Positions 58,444 to 64,000 of a stretch of 64,000 bases of DNA are shown one piece after another. The number at the start of each line of letters is the position of its first letter. The first letter of the stretch is position 1. The translations under genes were made by a program, and so were the position numbers. Source of the DNA: Iamia sp038233075 (lineage in GTDB: Bacteria > Actinomycetota > Acidimicrobiia > Acidimicrobiales > Iamiaceae); NCBI GenBank assembly GCA_038233075.1, contig JBBSMQ010000018.1, positions 12,086 to 76,085 of the forward strand. Reading direction: 5' to 3'. Under the pieces are notes generated by a model. That model did no database searches and was not told the origin of the DNA. It was given only the letters and a program-made list of their open reading frames with translations.

Positions 58444-58929
58444 ATGACTGACGTCGACTGCGACCGGTGCGGTCACCGCAACTCCGCCGATGCCAACTTC
58501 TGCTCCTCGTGCGGCGCGCCCCTTGAGCAACCGGAGCAGGACCGGCCCACCATCCAGCTCTCGCTGGAGACAGCCAGTGGGGCCGGCGACGAGATCAGCC
58601 TCGACCTCGACGAGCTGCCGCCCGGCGGCCTGCTCGCGGTGCGGGCCGGGCCCAACGCGGGGTCGACCTTCGCGGTCGACAAGGACGTCATCACCGCCGG
58701 CCGCCATCCCGACAGCGACATCTTCCTGGACGACATCACCGTGTCGCGCCGCCATGCCGAGGTGCGACGCGAGGGCTCGCGCCTGGTCGTCCGCGACGTC
58801 GGCTCCCTGAACGGCACCTACCTCAACCGAGAACGGATCGAACAGGGTGAGCTCCACGATCGAGACACGATCCAGGTGGGGAAGTTCAAGCTCGTCTTCG
58901 TCGCCGGTGCCGGCTCCCAACGTGACTGA
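58444..58929 (+). CDS. Zinc-ribbon + FHA domain protein (GarA/OdhI-like position)
   Basis: A 161-residue protein. Residues 6-26 form a zinc ribbon (CDRCGHRNS, CSSCGAPL), followed by an acidic linker with RPTIQLSLET. The FHA domain starts near residue 65: ITAGRHPDSDIFLDDITVSR then RHAEVRREGS and DVGSLNGTYLNRERI. The Arg, Ser and Asn phosphothreonine contacts are retained. In mycobacteria and corynebacteria the gene in this slot (GarA/OdhI) inhibits 2-oxoglutarate dehydrogenase when its N-terminal ETT(S) motif is unphosphorylated. Here that tail is a zinc ribbon plus a single PTIQL Thr, so the control may differ. It lies 4 bases after gcvH and overlaps the MerR gene. Confidence 0.88.
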   Translation: MTDVDCDRCGHRNSADANFCSSCGAPLEQPEQDRPTIQLSLETASGAGDEISLDLDELPPGGLLAVRAGPNAGSTFAVDKDVITAGRHPDSDIFLDDITVSRRHAEVRREGSRLVVRDVGSLNGTYLNRERIEQGELHDRDTIQVGKFKLVFVAGAGSQRD

Positions 58930-59788
58930 TCGCAGCCACCTGTCGATCGGCGAGGTCCTCAGCCTGCTGCAGGACGAGTTCCCCGACGTCACCATCTCCA
59001 AGATCCGCTTCCTCGAGAGCCAGGGCCTGCTCGACCCGGAGCGCACCCCGTCCGGGTACCGGAAGTTCTACGAGGTCGACGTCCGGAGGTTGCGGTGGAT
59101 CCTCACCGAGCAGCGCGACAGCTTCCTGCCCCTGAAGGTCATCAAGGACCGCCTCGACGAGGACGGTGACATCGGTCTGGCGGAGGCGCCCGCTGCCGCC
59201 GCGGATGACGTCGCCCCGGACTCCCCGCCGGCTTCATCGCCGCCGGCTTCGTCACCGCCGCCGGCTTCGTCGTCGCCGGAGGCGCCGGCGGAGGCCCCCT
59301 CGCTCCCGATCTGGATGGCCGACGCGGCCCGGGCCAAGGTCGACCGGGGCCGATCCGGGCGGGGCGCTGACGTCGGAGACGGGCCCGACCCCCTCGCCTG
59401 CGACGAGACGACGGTCAGCCTCACGCCCGACGAGCTGCTGGCCGCCAGCGGGCTCACCCCGCACCAGCTGGGCTCCCTCGAGGAGTACGGCCTGGTGCAC
59501 GGGCACCTGGTAGGGGACGACCGCTTCTACGACGGGGAGGACCTGGTCATCGCCCAGAAGGCGGCCGGGTTCCTGGCTCATGGGGTCGAGGCCCGCCACC
59601 TCCGCATGTTCAAGACCACGGCAGACCGCGAGGCGGCCCTGCTGGAGCAGATCGCCCTGCCCCTGGTCAAGCAACGACGACCCGAGTCCCGCGACGAGGC
59701 CCTCGACCTGGTCGCCGATCTGGCCCGTCAGGGCCAGGGCCTGCGAGCGGCGCTGTTGCGCGCCGCGCTGGCCGACCACCTGTCCTGA
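58922..59788 (+). CDS. MerR family regulator, FtsR-like
   Basis: A 288-residue protein from GTG 58922 (VTDRSHLSIGEVLSLLQDEF), overlapping the FHA stop. The winged HTH is ISKIRFLESQGLLDPERTPS then YRKFYEVDVRRLRWIL. A linker of about 75 residues, unusually rich in Pro/Ala/Ser (three PPASS repeats near residues 100-120), leads to a second helical domain (LTPDELLAASGLTPHQLGSL). Synteny with garA/odhI points to FtsR, which activates ftsZ in corynebacteria. The role is inferred from order and domain form. Confidence 0.85.
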   Translation: MTDRSHLSIGEVLSLLQDEFPDVTISKIRFLESQGLLDPERTPSGYRKFYEVDVRRLRWILTEQRDSFLPLKVIKDRLDEDGDIGLAEAPAAAADDVAPDSPPASSPPASSPPPASSSPEAPAEAPSLPIWMADAARAKVDRGRSGRGADVGDGPDPLACDETTVSLTPDELLAASGLTPHQLGSLEEYGLVHGHLVGDDRFYDGEDLVIAQKAAGFLAHGVEARHLRMFKTTADREAALLEQIALPLVKQRRPESRDEALDLVADLARQGQGLRAALLRAALADHLS

Positions 59789-59859
59789 CCTGCGCCCTGA
59801 TCGTCACCCCGGCGGGGGACGAGGGGTTCCGCTTGCGCAACGGCGGTAGGGTTTGGCCG

Positions 59860-60363
59860 ATGGTCGAGATGGATCTGGTCGGTGTCCGGGTGGAGCTCCC
59901 GTCCAACACGCCGATCGCGCTGCTCCGGGAACGGGCCGGGGCCCGGCGCGTGCTGCCCATCTTCATCGGCGGCCCCGAGGCCACCGCCATCGCGTTCGCC
60001 CTGGAGGAGGTGGTGACCCCCCGCCCCATGACCCACGACCTCATGCGCAACCTGCTCGACGACCTGGGCGTCAGCATCGAGTCGGTCACGGTGACCGAGC
60101 TGCGGGACCGCACCTTCTACGCCGAGATCGAGCTGCACGCCTCCGATGGGGTGCACCGGGTCTCGAGCCGTCCGTCGGACGCGCTGGCTCTGGCCATCCG
60201 CGTCGGCACACCGATCTACGCGGCCGAAGAGGTGCTCGACGAGGCCGCCTTCGAGGCCGAGGACGAATCTGACGCCGAGGGCGAGCCCGAGGAGCAGTCC
60301 GAGGTGGTCGAGCAGTTCCGGGAGTTCATAGACAACGTCAGCCCCGACGACTTCGCCTCCTAG
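59860..60363 (+). CDS. Bifunctional nuclease family protein (DUF151)
   Basis: A 167-residue protein from ATG 59860. MVEMDLVGVRVELPSNTPIA, LPIFIGGPEATAIAFALEEV and MTHDLMRNLLDDLGVSIESV are the DUF151 hallmarks; SSRPSDALALAIRVGTPIYA completes the core. The last 40 residues are strongly acidic. The plant founder has DNase and RNase activity; bacterial roles are unclear. It closes the conserved gcvH block, and immediately after its stop the integrated element begins. Confidence 0.9.
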   Translation: MVEMDLVGVRVELPSNTPIALLRERAGARRVLPIFIGGPEATAIAFALEEVVTPRPMTHDLMRNLLDDLGVSIESVTVTELRDRTFYAEIELHASDGVHRVSSRPSDALALAIRVGTPIYAAEEVLDEAAFEAEDESDAEGEPEEQSEVVEQFREFIDNVSPDDFAS

Positions 60364-60369
60364 TCGGAG

Positions 60370-60399
60370 GCTATAACCGCAGGTCAGGGCGACTATAGC
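60370..60399. repeat. Candidate attachment-site region beside the integrase
   Basis: GCTATA (60370-60375) and TATAGC (60394-60399) form an inverted repeat around AACCGCAGGTCAG (60375-60387). The 13-base word also sits beside the tRNA-Pro at 41778-41790. It lies between the DUF151 stop and the recombinase start, where the left junction of an element is expected. A second hairpin GGAGC-ACGAC-GCTCC follows at 60402-60416. Confidence 0.4.
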
Positions 60400-60435
60400 G
60401 GGGAGCACGACGCTCCGAGAGGTAGAGTCCTCGGC

Positions 60436-61344
60436 ATGAGCACCGCCGGTAACGCCGCCCTCATCGAGAGCTGGCACCTGTCCCTCCACGCCAAGAGCCC
60501 CCGCACCGTCGACCTCTACACGAGGGTCCTCGGCTGGTTCCAGGCCTGGCTCGTCGCCGCCGACCGGCCCGAGGAGGCCCCCGGCGACCTGCTCGCCGTG
60601 CGGCGAGGCGACGTCGAGGCCTGGCTCGGCGCCCAGCGGGCCGCCGGTAAGGCGCCGGCCACGATCCGAGGCCGGTGGATAGCCCTACGCAACTTCTACC
60701 GGTGGGCCCACGAGGAGGAGGAGGTGGAGGCCAACCCGATGGCGAGGGTGAGGGTGGAGAAGCCGGCGCCGCCACCAGTGCCGACCCTCAGCGATGACGA
60801 CATCCGGGCCCTGTTGAAGGCGTGCGCGGGCCCCGACTTCCTCGACCGACGCGACACCGCCATCATCCGGGTGCTGGCCGCCACCGGGCTGCGCCTCTCC
60901 GAGGTGGCCGACCTCGCCGTTGATGACCTCGACCTGGCCCGCAGGGTCGTGTTCGTCCGCCACGGCACAGGTGACCGGGCCCGCTTCGCCCGGTTCGACT
61001 CCGAGACGGCCCGGGTCCTCGACCGGTACAAGCGGGCCCGGGGCCGGCACCGCTACGCCGAGCAGTCGTGGCTGTGGCTGGCGCGCCTGGGCCGGCTGAC
61101 ATCCAACGGGATCCCGATCATGTTGAAGCGCCGCGCCGGGGAGGCCGGCCTCGACCACGTCCATGCCCACATGTTTCGACACACCTTCGCCCACCGGTAC
61201 TTGCTCAACGGCGGCACTGAGGGTGACCTCCAGAAGCTCGGGGGGTGGGAGTCGGCCGACGTGATGCGCCGCTACGGGTCCGCTCACGCCGTCGACCGAG
61301 CCCTCGCCGCCTACGACGGGGTCGGTCCCATGGGGGACCTGTGA
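60436..61344 (+). CDS. Tyrosine recombinase / phage-type integrase
   Basis: A 302-residue recombinase. Residues 5-95 form the SAM-like core-binding domain (HAKSPRTVDLYTRVLGWFQA, then NFYRWAHEEEEVEANPM). The catalytic domain contains ATGLRLSEVADLAVDDLDL (Arg I), HMFRHTFAHRYLLNGG (HxxR) and QKLGGWESADVMRRYGSA. There the His/Trp position is Trp and the nucleophile is Tyr near residue 280. It lacks the N-terminal arm-binding domain of lambda-like integrases, resembling XerD-like and short element integrases. Its stop overlaps the next start (GTGA). Confidence 0.9.
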   Translation: MSTAGNAALIESWHLSLHAKSPRTVDLYTRVLGWFQAWLVAADRPEEAPGDLLAVRRGDVEAWLGAQRAAGKAPATIRGRWIALRNFYRWAHEEEEVEANPMARVRVEKPAPPPVPTLSDDDIRALLKACAGPDFLDRRDTAIIRVLAATGLRLSEVADLAVDDLDLARRVVFVRHGTGDRARFARFDSETARVLDRYKRARGRHRYAEQSWLWLARLGRLTSNGIPIMLKRRAGEAGLDHVHAHMFRHTFAHRYLLNGGTEGDLQKLGGWESADVMRRYGSAHAVDRALAAYDGVGPMGDL

Positions 61345-61910
61345 GTCTCGTATCGCTCGACCCGACCACCACCGAGGCCCGCGAGCTGACAGCCGAGCTG
61401 ATCAGAGCATCCCAGGGCCGCACGCCGTCGCTCACCATCTGGTGCGCCATCCCCCAATGCCAGACTGTCCTGGCCCGGGCCGGGCACACGTCGGCGGGGC
61501 CGCTGTTCACCTCGACGTGGACCGTTCCGGCCCCCAGGACCATCACCGAGGTCAACGGCGCCCCGCTGACCCGCAGCGCCGAGCGGGGGTTCATCGAGAG
61601 TGCCTTCGGCCCGGTGGCCTGCGAGTCGGGGCCGCCCCTCGAACGTGACCTCGCCCAGGGTGTCTTTGCCGCCGTCGCACCACCCCCCGGCCAGGCCGAC
61701 GACCATCCGCCGCTGCTGGTCCGCTGCGCCGAACACGGTGACGCCGTCCTCGACCGGGTGGAGGTCATGGCTCACCTACGCGACGGGCGCACCTCGTGGG
61801 CGGTGGCCGTCGGGTTCCCCAGGGTCGAATACGCCGACCCTGACTCCACGTGGCTGCCCGGTGAGAACAGCCGCCAGCAACGGTCCCGGCAGTCCCGGCG
61901 CCGACGCTGA
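61341..61910 (+). CDS. Element-borne protein of unknown function
   Basis: A 189-residue protein from GTG 61341, translationally coupled to the integrase. It contains scattered Cys and His (IWCAIPQCQTV, VACESG, VRCAEHGDAV) that could bind zinc, a beta-rich middle (GPLFTSTWTVPAPRTITEV) and a basic C terminus (RQQRSRQSRRRR). No family was recognised. Coupling suggests an excision/recombination accessory or simple cargo. Confidence 0.55.
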   Translation: MSLVSLDPTTTEARELTAELIRASQGRTPSLTIWCAIPQCQTVLARAGHTSAGPLFTSTWTVPAPRTITEVNGAPLTRSAERGFIESAFGPVACESGPPLERDLAQGVFAAVAPPPGQADDHPPLLVRCAEHGDAVLDRVEVMAHLRDGRTSWAVAVGFPRVEYADPDSTWLPGENSRQQRSRQSRRRR

Positions 61911-61951
61911 GCAGCGCTCCGCAAAAACCGCAACATCGCAGACAAGTGGCC

Positions 61952-61973
61952 CATTGGTATGCGCGTACCAATG
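61952..61973. promoter_or_regulatory. Perfect palindromic operator candidate
   Basis: CATTGGTA (61952-61959) and TACCAATG (61966-61973) are perfect inverted arms around TGCGCG. It is AT-richer than its surroundings and lies just before the next small gene, like a phage-repressor or winged-helix operator. Confidence 0.65.
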
Positions 61974-62324
61974 CAGCCATGGACGGTGCATCAGCAGATC
62001 GCCGGGCGTGAGGACCGGGAGGAGTTGATCGCCAACCCGGTCGACGTCCGCACCGGGGAGGTCATGGAGCGGTGGACGTTCCGGGCCATGGAGCACGACG
62101 GTTACCGGCTCGGCGGAGAATCACGCTATGGTGCTGGGTACAACCGAGACCCGCCCCCGGACCGCGAGGACCGACGGGCCTGCAGAAGTAGCTGCAAGGG
62201 TCACTGCGCCACGGTAGGGCCGGACGCCACGGAACCCCAGGAGGGGAACCATGGCCCTTACCGCATCCGAGCGCCGGCTCCGAGCATCCATCGCCGGCAA
62301 CGAGTCCTGGTCGAACACCGATGA
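61971..62324 (+). CDS. Possible small element protein
   Basis: A frame of 117 codons from ATG 61971 inside the palindrome's right arm. The first 65 residues look protein-like (MQPWTVHQQIAGREDREELI, then DVRTGEVMERWTFRAMEHDG). The later part is Arg/Pro/Cys-mixed and overlaps the next gene by 74 bases. The true product may end earlier or not exist. Confidence 0.35.
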   Translation: MQPWTVHQQIAGREDREELIANPVDVRTGEVMERWTFRAMEHDGYRLGGESRYGAGYNRDPPPDREDRRACRSSCKGHCATVGPDATEPQEGNHGPYRIRAPAPSIHRRQRVLVEHR

Positions 62325-62553
62325 CCGCAGGGCGCGCACCGAGCCCGGTCGTCGAGCGTTCGCCGAGTCATTCGAAGACAAGGTCGACCCCGAGCACAAG
62401 CTCGACCCCGTCGAGCGCGCTAAGCGGGCGGAGAACGCCCGCAAGGCCCACTACGCCCGTCTGGCGCTGCTGTCTGCGAAGGCCCGGCGCCGCAACTGTG
62501 AAGCCGCCCAGGCTGCCGCCGCTGACGGTGACGACCTCGGGGGTGCCTCGTGA
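62251..62553 (+). CDS. Small basic helical protein of unknown function
   Basis: A 100-residue protein with a good ribosome-binding site (GGAGGGGAACC before the ATG). It is strongly helical and charged: MALTASERRLRASIAGNESW, then ERAKRAENARKAHYARLALL and SAKARRRNCEAAQAA. This composition is common among element-encoded DNA-binding or scaffold proteins. Its stop overlaps the next GTG start. Confidence 0.6.
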   Translation: MALTASERRLRASIAGNESWSNTDDRRARTEPGRRAFAESFEDKVDPEHKLDPVERAKRAENARKAHYARLALLSAKARRRNCEAAQAAAADGDDLGGAS

Positions 62554-63164
62554 CAAGCGCGCAGCACCCCCGCGCGAGCGGGGGCACTGGGTCCGAGCAG
62601 GACGAGGCTAAGGGTACCACCGGTCCCCACCAGGGACGCGGTGGTCCGATGACCGACCCCGATCACGCCCGCCGGCTGGCCGCCGCCCGACGGGCCGTCG
62701 AGGCCGCCGCCGACACTGACTGGCCCGGCCACGTCCTCGACCAGGTAGCCGCCGCCGCCCGGGACGCATGGGACCTCACCGACGCCCTCGCCGTAGGCCT
62801 CCGAGTCGCGGACCCGGACCAGCGGTGGCGGTCGATGAAGCCACCGGGCCAGGTCGGGGCCGAGGCCATAGCGCGGATCGTCGCCGCAACCGGCGACGCC
62901 GACGCTTGCTCGCACTTGCGCACGGGGGCCGGGCCGCAACCGATGGTGGCCCGCCTGGCCCTGCACCGCGTTGACTGCCACCGTTGTGCGGTCACCGTCC
63001 GCCGGGCGCCCACGGACGAGGACGACCGGTGCGACTGGTGCGGAGCCCGCGGGGTCGTCATGTTCACCCCCGCCATTATCACCGCCGGGGCTGTCACGGC
63101 CGTCGGTGACGCCTGCGACGACTGCGCCGACCTTCTCGGCATGCGGACGGCGGTGAACCGATGA
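62550..63164 (+). CDS. Zinc-ribbon element protein of unknown function
   Basis: A 204-residue protein from GTG 62550; an internal ATG at 62649 (MTDPDHARRLAAARRAVEAA) is also credible and would remove a low-complexity head. An N-terminal helical part is followed by Cys/His-rich segments HRVDCHRCAVTV, DDRCDWCGARG and GDACDDCADLLG, giving two probable zinc ribbons. It overlaps the primase-polymerase start, so it may act in the same replication module. Confidence 0.6.
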   Translation: MTSAQHPRASGGTGSEQDEAKGTTGPHQGRGGPMTDPDHARRLAAARRAVEAAADTDWPGHVLDQVAAAARDAWDLTDALAVGLRVADPDQRWRSMKPPGQVGAEAIARIVAATGDADACSHLRTGAGPQPMVARLALHRVDCHRCAVTVRRAPTDEDDRCDWCGARGVVMFTPAIITAGAVTAVGDACDDCADLLGMRTAVNR

Positions 63165-64000
63165 CCTCCGTTCCCGACATCGCGCTCAGATGGGCCGCCG
63201 TCGGCCCCGTGTTCCCCGTGCACACCGAGCCCGACCCCAGCAAAGGCCCCAGGGGCACCGCTAAGAGGCCCCTTACCGCCCACGGGCACCTCGACGCCTC
63301 CCAGGACCCCGAAGTGCTCGCGCGCATGCCGTGGGGGAAAGCGAACGCCGTCGGGCTCGACCTCGGCCGATCCGGCGCCGGCCTCGCAGCCCTCGACGTC
63401 GACACCGTGGAAGGCCACGGCGAGGACGGCGGAGCCACCCTGACCGCCCTCACCCGACAGCACGGGCCCCTACCCGACGCCCCGGTCAACCTCACGCCCT
63501 CCGGCGGGGAACACCAGCTGTACAAGGCGCCCGGGCTGCGGGGCCGATCCGGGATCGCCCCCGGCCTCGACCTCAAAGCCGGCGACGGATGGATCGTCGT
63601 CGCCGGCCGAGTCGCGTTCCCCGACGGCCCCGAGGGCCGCTGGGAACCCGACGCGGCCCGCTCCATCCTCGAGGGGCACCCGGTCCCCGACCTGCCCGCC
63701 CATGTCGCCGCCATGGGATCGGGGCCAAGTACCAACGGCAGCACCAGGGGGACCGGTCGGTGGCAGAAAGTGAACCGCGCCGAGCTTCACCCCGCCGACC
63801 TCGCCGCCCTCGTAGCACTAGAAACATTGGGCGGCCACAACGCTCACCTCGGCCCCGCTGGCGAACTGCGGATCACCCGACCCGACAAGACCGCCGGGGC
63901 ATCCGCGACCGTCGGCTACATCGGCCCCGGCATTGTCCGCGTGTTCACCTCAGGATGGCACGGACTCCCCGAAGGGGTCTACGACGCCGACCGCCTGACC
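63161..64000 (+). CDS. Bifunctional primase-polymerase-like protein (Prim-Pol, PF09250 type), cut by the window end
   Basis: The first 280 residues are in the window. The pattern PVHTEPDPSKGPRGTAKRPL, then DASQDPEVLARMPWGKANAV, GLDLGRSGAGLAALDVDTVE (metal-binding Asp pair) and NLTPSGGEHQLYKAPGLRGR, ending APGLDLKAGDGWIVVAG, is that of N-terminal Prim-Pol domains in phage, plasmid and integrative-element replication proteins. A helicase part may follow outside the window. It starts with an ATG overlapping the preceding stop. Confidence 0.8.
   Translation, partial: MTSVPDIALRWAAVGPVFPVHTEPDPSKGPRGTAKRPLTAHGHLDASQDPEVLARMPWGKANAVGLDLGRSGAGLAALDVDTVEGHGEDGGATLTALTRQHGPLPDAPVNLTPSGGEHQLYKAPGLRGRSGIAPGLDLKAGDGWIVVAGRVAFPDGPEGRWEPDAARSILEGHPVPDLPAHVAAMGSGPSTNGSTRGTGRWQKVNRAELHPADLAALVALETLGGHNAHLGPAGELRITRPDKTAGASATVGYIGPGIVRVFTSGWHGLPEGVYDADRLT

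Noticed and set aside
1..64000. CRISPR arrays, rRNA genes, complete insertion sequences
   Set aside because: No regularly spaced repeat series, no rRNA-like segments and no transposase frames were found; repeats seen are two-copy or local.

Overview
The window is very GC-rich, gene-dense and codon-biased to G/C in third positions. It carries actinobacterial markers: an AftD-type arabinofuranosyltransferase-like protein, a polyprenol-phosphomannose synthase-like enzyme, a TIGR03085-type protein, and a gcvH / FHA (GarA/OdhI-like) / MerR (FtsR-like) / DUF151 block. The mix fits a free-living actinobacterium, plausibly of the class Acidimicrobiia. That placement is inference from gene content; there is no rRNA in the window.

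Layout. (1) 1-23.2 kb is a cell-envelope glycan region: an AftD-like protein (cut by the window edge), GT4 and GT2 transferases, a methyltransferase, a membrane-embedded spermidine-synthase-like protein coupled to a polytopic protein, a UDP-galactopyranose-mutase-like flavoprotein, an acyltransferase-3 protein and several GT-C type integral membrane transferases. One of the latter is fused to an acyltransferase-3-like half that lacks the catalytic His. The likely logic is polyprenyl-phosphate-sugar synthesis on the cytoplasmic side and sugar transfer by GT-C proteins outside. (2) 23.3-33 kb holds an acyl-CoA ligase, a cyclophilin, a TIGR03085 protein and a complete Opp/Dpp-type ABC importer operon ending in a TetR gene. 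(3) 33-41.6 kb holds a TPR protein, a broken lytic-transglycosylase-like gene, an enoyl-CoA hydratase, an FAD-linked oxidase, a SpoIIE-type phosphatase and an acyl-CoA carboxylase / HMG-CoA-lyase pair. (4) A tRNA-Pro(GGG) at 41.7 kb is followed by a disordered accessory stretch to 49.4 kb. It contains a GT2 gene, frameshifted GT4, methyltransferase, nucleoside hydrolase and TetR genes, a glycosyltransferase remnant, a fused and truncated polysaccharide ABC exporter, and a small secreted protein. (5) 49.5-60.4 kb is conserved housekeeping: MMPL transporter, HMCES/YedK, DUF2079 protein, HIT protein, PgsA-like enzyme, a GDP-mannose pyrophosphorylase with a PMM-like tail, and the gcvH block. (6) From 60.4 kb to the end is the left edge of an integrated element: tyrosine recombinase, small genes of unknown function, a phage-like palindrome and a primase-polymerase cut by the window end.

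Most striking: a catalytically stripped acyltransferase fused to a GT-C transferase; clustered single-base frameshifts where restoring one or two bases gives full-length family members; hairpin repeats with compensatory base changes; a palindromic motif shared by two promoter regions; and a 12-13 base word recurring in three gene-end regions, one by the tRNA and one by the integrase.
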